Assembly: GCF_963677065.1 (NCBI RefSeq)
Contig: NZ_OY781872.1
Span: 1,979,419 to 2,043,418, forward strand
Length of the DNA: 64,000 nt
From: an uncultured Methanoregula sp.
GTDB lineage: Archaea > Halobacteriota > Methanomicrobia > Methanomicrobiales > Methanospirillaceae
Reading direction: 5' to 3'
The notes under the pieces are model-generated. The model made no database searches, was not told where the DNA came from, and saw only the letters and a program-made list of their open reading frames with translations. The position numbers were made by a program, and so were the translations under genes. Within the stretch, counting starts at the first letter, position 1, and each line of letters opens with the position of its first letter. Of this stretch, positions 9,318 through 17,540 are shown piece by piece.

Positions 9318-9862
9318 TCTTCCTTCTCCAGGTTTGCAAGCAGGGTCCTGACTGCAAGTGAGAACTCTTCCAGGCTCCCCTCATTTGCCAGCGAGATATC
9401 CGCCAGTTTCAGGGCTTTTCCGAGGCCCCAGCCCAGTTCGCGTTGGTCCCGGTTCCGGAGGGAATCCGCGGATGTGAAGTCATCCGACCGTGCCCGGGCA
9501 GCGATCCGGGCAAGCCGGGTATCGAAGGAGGAGTCGATGCTGATGAGGGTAAAACCGGGGAACTGGTTCCGGAACAGGAGAACTTCGGTATCGCCCCGGA
9601 TTCCATCGACAAGAACGAGCGGGGCCGTCCGGGCCTGTATCTCGGGAATGCAGAGCCGGGCTATGGCATCCATCCCGCCCTCGGCCCGGAGCCGGTTTGC
9701 CGTCATCCCGAAATTTGCATCGGTCGGTTCAAGGCCGGCAGCCGTTACCGCGTTACGGATCATGTCTCCCATGACAATGACCGGGATGCCCATGCCGGCA
9801 GCTATTCTTGAAAATTCTCCTTTCCCGCTTGCGGGAAGCCCTACAACCCCGATAACCTTCAT
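9314..9862 (-). CDS. UPF0200-family P-loop kinase, dephospho-CoA kinase-like
   Basis: A 182-residue P-loop NTPase with Walker A GLPASGKGE at the very N-terminus, VMGDMIR, and a LID-type arginine-rich middle (RLARIAARARSDD). The length and motifs match the archaeal UPF0200 family related to dephospho-CoA and adenylate kinases; the true substrate of this family is not settled to my knowledge. It starts with ATG overlapping the stop of the NrdG-like gene by four bases and overlaps the next gene in the same way. Confidence 0.8.
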   Translation of the reverse strand: MKVIGVVGLPASGKGEFSRIAAGMGIPVIVMGDMIRNAVTAAGLEPTDANFGMTANRLRAEGGMDAIARLCIPEIQARTAPLVLVDGIRGDTEVLLFRNQFPGFTLISIDSSFDTRLARIAARARSDDFTSADSLRNRDQRELGWGLGKALKLADISLANEGSLEEFSLAVRTLLANLEKEE

Positions 9863-10650
9863 GAACCATCTCCGCCTTTATACTGGATTTCCCCTACTTC
9901 CCGCGTTCGTATCCGGACTTTCCTTCCTAGTTTGTCGGCAATCTGTTTAATTTCATCCAAGGTTACAGGATGATATCGCTCCTGGAGGTTTCTTTTCTTT
10001 TCCCGGTATTCGCCTTCAGTTATATTGGATGGGATGTCTCTTAACCTTAGTATCTTGTGTTCACCCTGCTGGAGCACGAGGGGGATTCTTTCAATGAGGG
10101 ATGAGATTTCTTCTATATACTGCTCGTTTTCACTGAATACGGTAATTACCACTTCGAATTCCTTTAAGATATCCTGCGCATAGGCATTTTTGCAGATCTT
10201 AAAGGATTTCCGGACATTCCGTTCGTAATTTTCGAAAGGGAATTTCTTCATATCCTCCTCACCGGAGTAACCTTCAAAGCGTGATTTGAAGTCGAGGGCC
10301 ACCTTGTCGACGAGTTTCTGTTCAAGCAAGCCGGCGAGCGTTCCGGGAAAAAAGCCATTGGTCTGGATGCCGACAGATAGGTTCAGTTCTTTTGCATACC
10401 GGGCCAGTTCAAGTAAGGCCTCCTTCTGCAGCGTGGGCTCGCCGCCCGAGAAAACCACCCCGCTGACGTACGGGGATGAGGATCTGATAAGTTCTTTTAT
10501 TTCAGAGAGTTCCCGAGAGTCTTCCCCGTTGAGTATCCCTTCATTCTGACAATAGGAACACCGTATCGGGCACCCCCGGAAAAAGACCGTGCATACGGCC
10601 CTGCCCCTCCAGTCAATGGTTGAGAGCGGGACAAACCCTCCGAAATTCAG
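9859..10650 (-). CDS. nrdG: Anaerobic ribonucleotide reductase activating protein (radical SAM), apparent CTG start
   Basis: Generates the glycyl radical on anaerobic class III ribonucleotide reductase using a [4Fe-4S] cluster and SAM. Reading the frame upstream of the GTG at 10458 recovers the whole N-terminal part, including the cluster motif CPIRCSYC (10549-10572) and DWRGRAVCTVFFRG, so the gene must begin further out. No ATG, GTG or TTG exists between the in-frame stop at 10678 and this motif. The best start is a CTG at 10650, with GGTGATC 8 bases upstream and a TATA element (CATATAAAAATGG) near 10690. This gives 263 residues beginning LNFGGFVPLS. The central GGEPT motif is present. The partner reductase nrdD is not in the window. 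Confidence 0.82.
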   Translation of the reverse strand: MNFGGFVPLSTIDWRGRAVCTVFFRGCPIRCSYCQNEGILNGEDSRELSEIKELIRSSSPYVSGVVFSGGEPTLQKEALLELARYAKELNLSVGIQTNGFFPGTLAGLLEQKLVDKVALDFKSRFEGYSGEEDMKKFPFENYERNVRKSFKICKNAYAQDILKEFEVVITVFSENEQYIEEISSLIERIPLVLQQGEHKILRLRDIPSNITEGEYREKKRNLQERYHPVTLDEIKQIADKLGRKVRIRTREVGEIQYKGGDGS

Positions 10651-10683
10651 CTGGATAGGATCACCGTGCCGGAGTATTTATTG

Positions 10684-10696
10684 CCATTTTTATATG
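10684..10696 (-). promoter_or_regulatory. TATA element for the nrdG-UPF0200-TIM-rnz operon
   Basis: On the minus strand the sequence reads CATATAAAAATGG centred near 10690, predicting transcription from about 10665, only some 15 bases ahead of the CTG start. This rules out any start codon further upstream and supports a very short leader containing GGTGATC. Confidence 0.5.
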
Positions 10697-10712
10697 AGTG
10701 TATTGCGTTGCA

Positions 10713-10734
10713 GTTCAACCCCTGCGGGTTGGGA
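10713..10734. terminator. Hairpin between thiC and the nrdG operon
   Basis: CAACCC-CTGC-GGGTTG (10716-10731) forms a tight stem, extended by GTTC/GAAC with a two-base bulge. It lies in the 157-base gap after the thiC stop and before the nrdG promoter, both on the minus strand, so it could end thiC transcription. No clear T-run follows at once, so the call is tentative. Confidence 0.3.
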
Positions 10735-10807
10735 ACATTAACAGAATACAATCTGGATCAGTAGGCTGTTGTAACACATACAAAAAAGTGCGTGGCAAAA
10801 AAGGAGA

Positions 10808-12085
10808 TCAGAATTTGAAATGACGGTTGACTATCTTGATTGCGCAGTAGTCCCCGCACATGGTGCATCCGTCGGTGTCCGCAGGCATGCGTTCGTCACG
10901 GATGGCTTTTGCCCGGGCAGGGTTCATGGCAACAGCGAACTGTCGGTCCCAGTCGAGATCGCGGCGGGCATGTCCCATCTCGAGGTCGAGGTCCCGGGTC
11001 TTCTTGAGCTTGATCATGTCGCCGACATGGGCTGCGATGCGGGAACTCATGACACCTTCGTACACTTCTTCCGGTGTCGGGAGAGCGAGGTGCTCGGCGG
11101 GAGTGACGTAGCAGATGAAGTCTGCGCCAAGCGAGGACGATATTGCGGCACCGATGGCAGCCACGCGGTCGTCATAGCCGGGGGCGATATCGGTAACGAT
11201 GGGGCCAAGCATATAGAACGGCTTGTTGTTGGTGACGCGCTTCATGAGCGTGACATTGGCTGCGATCTCGTCGATCGGGACATGGCCGGGTCCTTCGACA
11301 ATGACCGGGACATTCTCGTTGTGCGCCTTGTCAGCCAGTTCTGCATTGATAAGGAGTTCCTGGACTGCCGCCCGGTCAGTGGCATCGTGGATGGCACCGG
11401 CCCGCATGCCGTTGCCCATGGAGAGGGTGACTTCGTGCTCTTTCATGATCTCAAGAAGGTAATCGAACTCGCGGTAGAGCGGGTTCTCCTTCTCATTGTG
11501 GAGCATCCAGGCAGTCATGAACGCGCCGCCCCGGGATACGAGCCCGCCGTGCCGGCCCTGGTTTTTTAAACGCTTGACGGTCTCGAAGTTGATGCCGGTG
11601 TGGATGGCCATGAAGTTGGTGCCGAGTTTTGCCTGCTCGGCCGTGATCCGGAAGAGGTCGTCCTCTTTCATGTGGACAACAGCGCCATCCTTTACCGCAG
11701 CCTCGATGAAAGCCTGGTACAGGGGCACGCAGCCTACTGAAAGGCTGGTGTTTGCAATGACCTGCTTGCGGATCTCGACAAAGTCGCCGCCGGTGGAGAG
11801 TTCCATCAAGGTGTCCGCTCCTGCCCGCTCAGCCTGCTTTGCCTTCTCGACCTCTTCGGGAATATTGACGATATCGGTGGAAGTCCCGATGGATGCGTTC
11901 ACCTTGGTGCGCAGCCCCTCGCCGATACCGCAGATCTTCACTTTGCGGTAGGGGGAGGTCGGGATTACGATGTGGCCGCCGGCAACCCCGCGCCGGACAA
12001 AGTCCTCGGTAACTCCTTCCTGTTTTGCAACCAGTTTCATCTCTTCTGTGACGATGCCCCTTTTCGCATCTGCTACGATACTCAT
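10808..12085 (-). CDS. thiC: Phosphomethylpyrimidine synthase ThiC
   Basis: Radical SAM enzyme converting aminoimidazole ribotide to HMP phosphate, the pyrimidine half of thiamine. The 425 residues match short archaeal ThiC, which lacks the bacterial N-terminal domain. Family blocks seen include MSIVADAKRG, MELSTGGDF, VEGPGHVPID and PGYDDRVAAIGAA; the C-terminal cluster motif CTMCGDYC (C-x2-C-x4-C) lies near residue 405. The ATG at 12085 is the canonical start; the frame stays open upstream but that part looks non-coding. A TATA-like GCATTTATCTGG near 12113 would give a nearly leaderless transcript. A palindrome lies upstream of it. Confidence 0.95.
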   Translation of the reverse strand: MSIVADAKRGIVTEEMKLVAKQEGVTEDFVRRGVAGGHIVIPTSPYRKVKICGIGEGLRTKVNASIGTSTDIVNIPEEVEKAKQAERAGADTLMELSTGGDFVEIRKQVIANTSLSVGCVPLYQAFIEAAVKDGAVVHMKEDDLFRITAEQAKLGTNFMAIHTGINFETVKRLKNQGRHGGLVSRGGAFMTAWMLHNEKENPLYREFDYLLEIMKEHEVTLSMGNGMRAGAIHDATDRAAVQELLINAELADKAHNENVPVIVEGPGHVPIDEIAANVTLMKRVTNNKPFYMLGPIVTDIAPGYDDRVAAIGAAISSSLGADFICYVTPAEHLALPTPEEVYEGVMSSRIAAHVGDMIKLKKTRDLDLEMGHARRDLDWDRQFAVAMNPARAKAIRDERMPADTDGCTMCGDYCAIKIVNRHFKF

Positions 12086-12148
12086 GCCACTATGATTGCC
12101 GTAAAGACCAGATAAATGCTCGGTTTTACAATTCTGGAGTAAATCTGG

Positions 12149-12165
12149 CTTGTTCTCTGAACAAG
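12149..12165. promoter_or_regulatory. Operator-like palindrome upstream of thiC
   Basis: CTTGTTC-TCT-GAACAAG is a perfect 7-bp inverted repeat with a 3-base centre. It lies about 65-80 bases before the thiC ATG and upstream of its TATA element, and about 170 bases before cdc48. It is a plausible regulator site. I see no thiamine-pyrophosphate riboswitch core in this region. Confidence 0.4.
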
Positions 12166-12276
12166 TAAAGTTGATTTGGAATAAGACAGATTTTTTTGTG
12201 TTGGGAGTCTTTCTGGAGAGAATCCCTCCTTTTCCCCAAGCCCGGGCGGGATACCGGTTGGCCCAACTCACAGAAC

Positions 12277-12286
12277 ATTTATATAG
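12277..12286 (+). promoter_or_regulatory. TATA element of the cdc48-hsp20 operon
   Basis: ATTTATATAG centred near 12281 predicts transcription from about 12307. This lies downstream of an in-frame ATG at 12303, so the later ATG at 12336, preceded by GAGGTG at 12322-12327, is taken as the true start with a leader of about 29 bases. Confidence 0.6.
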
Positions 12287-12335
12287 ATTTGAACGCTAAC
12301 TTATGGTAAACCTTGATGATACGAGGTGTTTTACG

Positions 12336-14723
12336 ATGACAGAAAAAGAGTATTTCGAAGTTACGGTAAAGGAAGCAGCGCACGATGACGCCGGGCGGGG
12401 TATTGCCCGGGTCAGCGTTGAGGTGATGAAGAAACTCGGCCTGGTTTCCGGTGATGTGATCGAGATCCAGGGCAAGAAGAAAGCCGCAGCCATAGTCTGG
12501 CCGGGGTTTGCGCAGGATACCGGGTACGCGGTCCTCCGGATTGACGGGAACATCCGTGGCAATGCCGGGACCGGTATTGATGAGAAAGTCAAGATCCGGA
12601 AATCCGAAGCCGAGTACGCCAAGAAGGTTGTTATCCAGCCCACCCAGCCGATCCGTCTCGTGGGGGGTGAACAGTATCTTGCACGGGTGCTCCGCGGACG
12701 GTCAGTCATAGAGGGCCAGACGGTCCGCGTGGATGTGATCGGGAACGCGATCACGCTTGTGATTGCAAAAGTAACTCCCAAGGGTATTGCCATTGTCACG
12801 GATTCGACCGAGATAGAGCTCAAGGAAGAGCCCTACAAGCCGGAAGACGGTCAGAGGGAAGTCTCCGATATCCATTACGAGGATATCGGCGGACTCGGGC
12901 GCGAACTCCAGCTCGTCCGCGAGATGATCGAGCTCCCGCTCCGCCACCCGGAGATCTTCGAACGGCTCGGCATCCAGCCCCCCAAGGGCGTACTGCTCTA
13001 CGGACCTCCAGGTACTGGTAAGACTCTGATTGCAAAAGCCGTTGCAAATGAAGTGGACGCCCACTTCATCACGCTCTCCGGCCCGGAGATCATGAGCAAG
13101 TATTACGGTGAGAGCGAGAAAGGGCTCCGCGAGAAGTTCGAGGAAGCGGAACAGAACGCTCCTGCGATCATCTTCATCGATGAGATCGATGCAATCGCTC
13201 CCAAGCGGGAAGAGACCAAGGGGGAGGTTGAGCGGCGTGTGGTTGCCCAGCTGCTGGCCCTGATGGACGGCCTGAAAGGCCGGGGCCAGGTCATTGTCAT
13301 TGCGGCAACCAACCTGCCCGACTCCATTGACCCGGCACTCCGGCGCGGTGGCCGGTTCGACCGGGAGATCGAGATCGGCATACCTGACAAGAAAGGCCGG
13401 ATGGAGATCTTTCAGGTTCACTCCCGGGGTGTCCCGCTCGCAGACGATGTGAAGATCGAGGATTACGCCAACTCAACCCATGGGTTTGTCGGGGCGGACA
13501 TCGCGCTCCTTGTCAAGGAAGCGGCCATGCATGCCCTCCGCAAGGTGATCCCGCAGATCAAGATTGACGAGGATATCCCCAACGAAGTGCTCGACCAGCT
13601 GAGAGTGACCAACGAGGACTTTGCCGAGGCGCGGAAACATGTCGAACCCTCAGCAATGCGGGAAGTGCTCGTGGAAGTGCCGGACATCACCTGGAAGCAG
13701 GTCGGCGGCCTTGAGGATGTGAAGCAGGAGCTCAAAGAGGCGGTTGAATGGCCGCTCAAGTTCCCCGATGTCTTCGAGCGCCTCAAGACCAAGCCCCCGA
13801 AGGGAATCCTGATGTTCGGTCCGCCAGGCACCGGTAAGACCCTGCTTGCAAAAGCGGTGGCAAACGAGAGCGAATGCAATTTCATCGCGGTCAAGGGACC
13901 CGAGCTCCTCTCCAAATGGGTAGGGGAGTCAGAGAAAGGCGTGCGCGAGATCTTCAGAAAGGCCCGGCAGGCCTCCCCGTCGATCATATTCTTCGACGAG
14001 ATCGATGCGCTGGTGCCCAAGCGCGGATCCTACCAGGGCAGTTCGCATGTCACCGAGAGCGTGGTCTCCCAGATCCTCACTGAACTGGACGGGATGGAGG
14101 AGCTCAAGGATGTAACCATCCTTGCTGCCACCAACCGCCCGGATATGCTGGACGATGCCCTGCTCCGGCCGGGCCGGCTCGAGCGGCACATCTATGTTCC
14201 CGCACCGGATGAGGAGAGCCGGAAGAAGATCTTCGAAGTGTACCTTGGTGGTGAGACCGGCAATATCCTTGCAAAGGATGTGGACATCGATTCGCTGGTG
14301 AAGCAGACCGAAGGCTACGTGGGCGCGGACATTGAGGCGCTTGCCCGCGAGGCGAAGATGGCAGCCATGAGGGAGTTCATCGTTCAGATGGGCACCCGGA
14401 CCGAACAGGAACGCATCGATGCCATCAAGAACGTGATGCTGACAAAAGCGCACTTCGATACCGCGCTGACCCGGGTCCGGGGATCCCTTGACCGGGACGC
14501 AATCGAAGCCTCCGAGCGCCAGTCCTGGGCCATGCTCTACAACCAGGATCAGCGGGAGACGCTCGAGAAGGCGGTGCGGATCCTCAGAAGTTCCGGCCTG
14601 AAGCCGGAGAAAGAGAACGATGAGGCAGTTGCCGAGCTCCGCAAAGCCACCTACCAGAGAAAGAAGGACTTTGCCCGGATTGCGGAGCTTGCAGAATCGA
14701 TTGAGAATAAAACCGGAATGTAA
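12336..14723 (+). CDS. CDC48/VCP-like AAA+ ATPase
   Basis: Hexameric unfoldase (archaeal VAT/p97 relative) that extracts and unfolds proteins for degradation. It has 795 residues: a double-psi barrel N domain (about 1-95), the CDC48 domain 2 (to about 175), then D1 and D2 ATPase modules. Walker A GPPGTGKT occurs at about residues 223 and 495; Walker B is FIDEID near 280 and FFDEID near 552; arginine-finger type segments ([18 protein letters not shown]) follow each. The start at 12336 is fixed by an upstream GAGGTG and by the promoter position. An hsp20 gene follows 16 bases later, pointing to a shared role in protein quality control. Confidence 0.95.
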   Translation: MTEKEYFEVTVKEAAHDDAGRGIARVSVEVMKKLGLVSGDVIEIQGKKKAAAIVWPGFAQDTGYAVLRIDGNIRGNAGTGIDEKVKIRKSEAEYAKKVVIQPTQPIRLVGGEQYLARVLRGRSVIEGQTVRVDVIGNAITLVIAKVTPKGIAIVTDSTEIELKEEPYKPEDGQREVSDIHYEDIGGLGRELQLVREMIELPLRHPEIFERLGIQPPKGVLLYGPPGTGKTLIAKAVANEVDAHFITLSGPEIMSKYYGESEKGLREKFEEAEQNAPAIIFIDEIDAIAPKREETKGEVERRVVAQLLALMDGLKGRGQVIVIAATNLPDSIDPALRRGGRFDREIEIGIPDKKGRMEIFQVHSRGVPLADDVKIEDYANSTHGFVGADIALLVKEAAMHALRKVIPQIKIDEDIPNEVLDQLRVTNEDFAEARKHVEPSAMREVLVEVPDITWKQVGGLEDVKQELKEAVEWPLKFPDVFERLKTKPPKGILMFGPPGTGKTLLAKAVANESECNFIAVKGPELLSKWVGESEKGVREIFRKARQASPSIIFFDEIDALVPKRGSYQGSSHVTESVVSQILTELDGMEELKDVTILAATNRPDMLDDALLRPGRLERHIYVPAPDEESRKKIFEVYLGGETGNILAKDVDIDSLVKQTEGYVGADIEALAREAKMAAMREFIVQMGTRTEQERIDAIKNVMLTKAHFDTALTRVRGSLDRDAIEASERQSWAMLYNQDQRETLEKAVRILRSSGLKPEKENDEAVAELRKATYQRKKDFARIAELAESIENKTGM

Positions 14724-14739
14724 GAAGAAGGTGAAAAAA

Positions 14740-15195
14740 ATGTACGAAGATCCCCAGGACATGTTCCAGGAGATGGATGAGATGTTTACCCGGCTCTTCG
14801 CCCGCATGAACCGGGGAGGTGCCTTTGGCGAACCGCAGATGTTCGGCTACCATATTGTCATAAACGGCGGGGACCGAGACGGGCAGGTGACAGAGGAACC
14901 CCTCGTTCCCGCACGGGCAGGATCTGAACCGGTTGCGGAAGTCCACCGCTTGGGCGATGAAGTGAAAGTGGTAGTCGAGCTTCCCGGTGCTGCGGCAGAA
15001 TCTCTCCGGTTGGATGCCCGGGAGGGGCAGCTCGTCATCAGTGCGGAAGGATGCGGGAATTCCTACCACACAGCTGCTGATCTGCCTCCCGTTGATGCGG
15101 CATCGATGCAGTCCACGTTCAAAAACGGGGTGCTTGAAGTGACCTTCAGCGCCCTTCCCGGAAGCCAGGAAACAACCGGCGCCGGGGAAAACTAA
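14740..15195 (+). CDS. Small heat-shock protein of the Hsp20/alpha-crystallin family
   Basis: ATP-independent chaperone that holds unfolding proteins. The 151 residues contain a short N-terminal arm rich in Met and Phe (MFQEMDEMFTRLFARM) and a degenerate alpha-crystallin domain from about 65 to 140, with VKVVVELPG and the conserved end FKNGVLEVTF. The usual C-terminal I-x-I anchor is not obvious. The start is chosen because AAGGTGA lies 6-12 bases upstream. The gene sits 16 bases after cdc48, so the unfoldase and the holdase are probably made together. Confidence 0.85.
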   Translation: MYEDPQDMFQEMDEMFTRLFARMNRGGAFGEPQMFGYHIVINGGDRDGQVTEEPLVPARAGSEPVAEVHRLGDEVKVVVELPGAAAESLRLDAREGQLVISAEGCGNSYHTAADLPPVDAASMQSTFKNGVLEVTFSALPGSQETTGAGEN

Positions 15196-15216
15196 TCTCT
15201 TTTTACAAAAACCGTA

Positions 15217-17253
15217 TCAGTACCGGTTATGGACAATCATACCGGTTATCTCGAAGGCATTCTCGATATCCTGGAAATTCGGGATATTGTTGTCTTTCAA
15301 GATCCGGAAGGCAGGCCTCATGCTGTCGCCACCGGCCATGCAGCCGACAATCATCTTTTTTGTCTGCTTTGAGAACCTGACCACTTCCTGTGCAAGCAGC
15401 ACGGGATCCGCAAGGGCTGACGGGACGATGATGATGAAGATGATGTCCCAGTCCCGCTGGTTCTGAATGAGAATATCAAAAACCCGTGCAAACCGCTCAG
15501 CATTCGCGTCGCCCAGGATGTCCATCGGGTTGTCATGGTTCCAGCTCGCCGGCAGGACTGCATTAAGCTGCTCACGCATTGCCGGCGTGAGTTCTATGAG
15601 TTCGATACCATAGCGCTCCGCATAATCCGAGGCAAGGACCCCGAACCCGCCGGCACTGGTGATCGCGATCGCTCTTTTTCCTTTCGGGTAGCCTTCGGAT
15701 GCGAGAAGTTCCCCCACATGAAACGCCTGCTGCGTGGATCTGACCGTGATCATGCCTGCCTGCTGGAATGCTGCGAGATACACATCGTGGCTTCCTGCAA
15801 GGGATCCCGTGTGGGATGCAGCTGCTCTTTTCCCTTTCTTCGATGAGCCGGATTTGATAACGATGACCGGTTTTTTCGGGGTCACCTTCGAGACCACTTC
15901 CATGAACCTCAGGCCATCCCGGACTTCTTCGATATACAGGATGATCGCCCGCGTGTGGTCGTCCTGTGCAACGAGGTTGATATATTCTTCGAAACCGAGA
16001 TCGAGCTGATTCCCGACACTGATGACCGCAGAAAAGCCGATATCTTCTGGTAGGCTCCAGTCCACGAGCGTGGTGATGACCGCGCCGCTCTGGGAAATGA
16101 ATGCAAGCCGGCCGGGTTTTGGGGATATGGGATCAAAGGTGGTATTGATTCCCCGGTACGGGAACATGACGCCCAGGCAGTTTGGCCCTATGATGCGTAT
16201 CCCGAATTTCCGGGCAATAGTAAGCACCTGCTCTTCCAGTGCCCGTCCTGCATCTCCTGCTTCCCGGAACCCTGATGAGATAATGACAAGGAGCGGGATT
16301 TTGCACCGGCCGGCCTCCTCAACCACTGCCGGTACGCCCGGGGCCGGAATGGTGATGACCGCGATATCCACCTGGCCGTCGATTGCAGTGAGGGAAGGAA
16401 ATGCTGGTTTTCCCAAAATCTCGCGCCTGCCCGGGTTTACGGGAGCCAGTCTTCCCGGAAACGAAAGAAGGTTTTTGCATACCGCATACCCGACTTTGTT
16501 CGGGTCAGCCGATGCTCCTACTACTGCGATGGTCTTTGCATCGAAAAGTCCCGGGGGTATCTCCTCGTGCTCCCGCGAGACCGCTTTTTTCTCCTCTGTA
16601 TCGATGATGAACCGGGCATCCACGGCACATCCCCCGTGCTCGTAGAGGACAAACGGGTTGATATCGAACTCTACAAGATGCTTGTTCTGGTAAAAATAGG
16701 AACTGATCTTCATAAGGGTGGCAATCAGGGCTCTCTCATCCCGGGGCGGTTCATCGCGGTACCCGTGGATCAGCTTGTATCCCCACAGCTCCTGGATCAT
16801 CTCCCTTACTGCATGCTCGTCCAGGGGGAGGATCCGGAACGAGACGTCTTTTACCAGGTCAACGAATTTGCCCCCGATGCCGAAGAGGAGGACTTCCCCG
16901 AACGACGGATCGGTTTTGCCTCCGATGATGAGTTCGAGCCCCGGGTCCATCTGCTGTTCAACAATGATCCCGTCCACTTGTGAACCCGGGCTATGGGTGT
17001 TCACATTCGAGAGGATCTTTTCAAAGGAGAGTTTGACGCCGTCTGCATTCTTAATCGAGGTTATGACCCCGCCAACATCGCTCTTGTGACTTATTGCCGG
17101 TGAGACTACCTTGAGAACCACGGGGTACCCGATCCTGTCCGCAGCAGCAACGGCCTCATCAGCAGTCCGGGCTATGGTATACGCGGGCGAGGGAATCCCG
17201 ATCGATCGTAACAGTTCATAACCTTCCGATTCATCTATCCGATGCAGTGTCAT
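15217..17253 (-). CDS. acd: ADP-forming acetate/acyl-CoA ligase, beta-alpha fusion
   Basis: Converts acyl-CoA, ADP and phosphate to the acid, CoA and ATP, or the reverse. The 678-residue chain starts with an ATP-grasp module (about 1-225: GYPVVLKVVSP, GGVI, VEFDINPF), followed by the CoA-binding Rossmann module (from about 240: IAVVGASADPNKVG) and the ligase module. The conserved SHTGSLAG segment holds His481, the probable phosphohistidine. The module order is beta before alpha, the reverse of many single-chain members. It converges on hsp20 with a T-rich 21-base gap. Its acyl substrate is not evident. A TATA-like CTTATAGTC lies near 17308. Intergenic 17254-17540 otherwise holds the ppdK promoter. 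Confidence 0.9.
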   Translation of the reverse strand: MTLHRIDESEGYELLRSIGIPSPAYTIARTADEAVAAADRIGYPVVLKVVSPAISHKSDVGGVITSIKNADGVKLSFEKILSNVNTHSPGSQVDGIIVEQQMDPGLELIIGGKTDPSFGEVLLFGIGGKFVDLVKDVSFRILPLDEHAVREMIQELWGYKLIHGYRDEPPRDERALIATLMKISSYFYQNKHLVEFDINPFVLYEHGGCAVDARFIIDTEEKKAVSREHEEIPPGLFDAKTIAVVGASADPNKVGYAVCKNLLSFPGRLAPVNPGRREILGKPAFPSLTAIDGQVDIAVITIPAPGVPAVVEEAGRCKIPLLVIISSGFREAGDAGRALEEQVLTIARKFGIRIIGPNCLGVMFPYRGINTTFDPISPKPGRLAFISQSGAVITTLVDWSLPEDIGFSAVISVGNQLDLGFEEYINLVAQDDHTRAIILYIEEVRDGLRFMEVVSKVTPKKPVIVIKSGSSKKGKRAAASHTGSLAGSHDVYLAAFQQAGMITVRSTQQAFHVGELLASEGYPKGKRAIAITSAGGFGVLASDYAERYGIELIELTPAMREQLNAVLPASWNHDNPMDILGDANAERFARVFDILIQNQRDWDIIFIIIVPSALADPVLLAQEVVRFSKQTKKMIVGCMAGGDSMRPAFRILKDNNIPNFQDIENAFEITGMIVHNRY

Positions 17254-17437
17254 TATCCGAACCCGGCACCCGTTTCCGGTTGATTGGTATTAATCCCCAT
17301 AGACTATAAGAGTCTTTTTGCGGCAAACGATCTCCAAAATGTTGTGGTTATGGATTCTTCGGGATTCATCGTCCCCGGCTGGATAATTCCCGGTTCTCAT
17401 TTTTTTTAGAAGATATTCTGCCAAATATTGCGATACT

Positions 17438-17447
17438 ATTATTATAT
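17438..17447 (+). promoter_or_regulatory. TATA element of ppdK
   Basis: ATTATTATAT centred near 17442 predicts transcription from about 17468, upstream of the ppdK ATG at 17541 and leaving a leader of some 70 bases. Confidence 0.45.
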
Positions 17448-17540
17448 CAGGGGATATGGCATTATGCGAGGCACCGGCCCTTGCCGGGAGATGGATGTGC
17501 CGGCAACCTACGAGGTTATCCGGTCTTCGGAGTTACCAAC

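Noticed and set aside
12086..12276. Possible TPP riboswitch before thiC
   Set aside because: The conserved CUGAGA and ACCUGA core elements are not present on the minus strand, and the likely transcript is almost leaderless.
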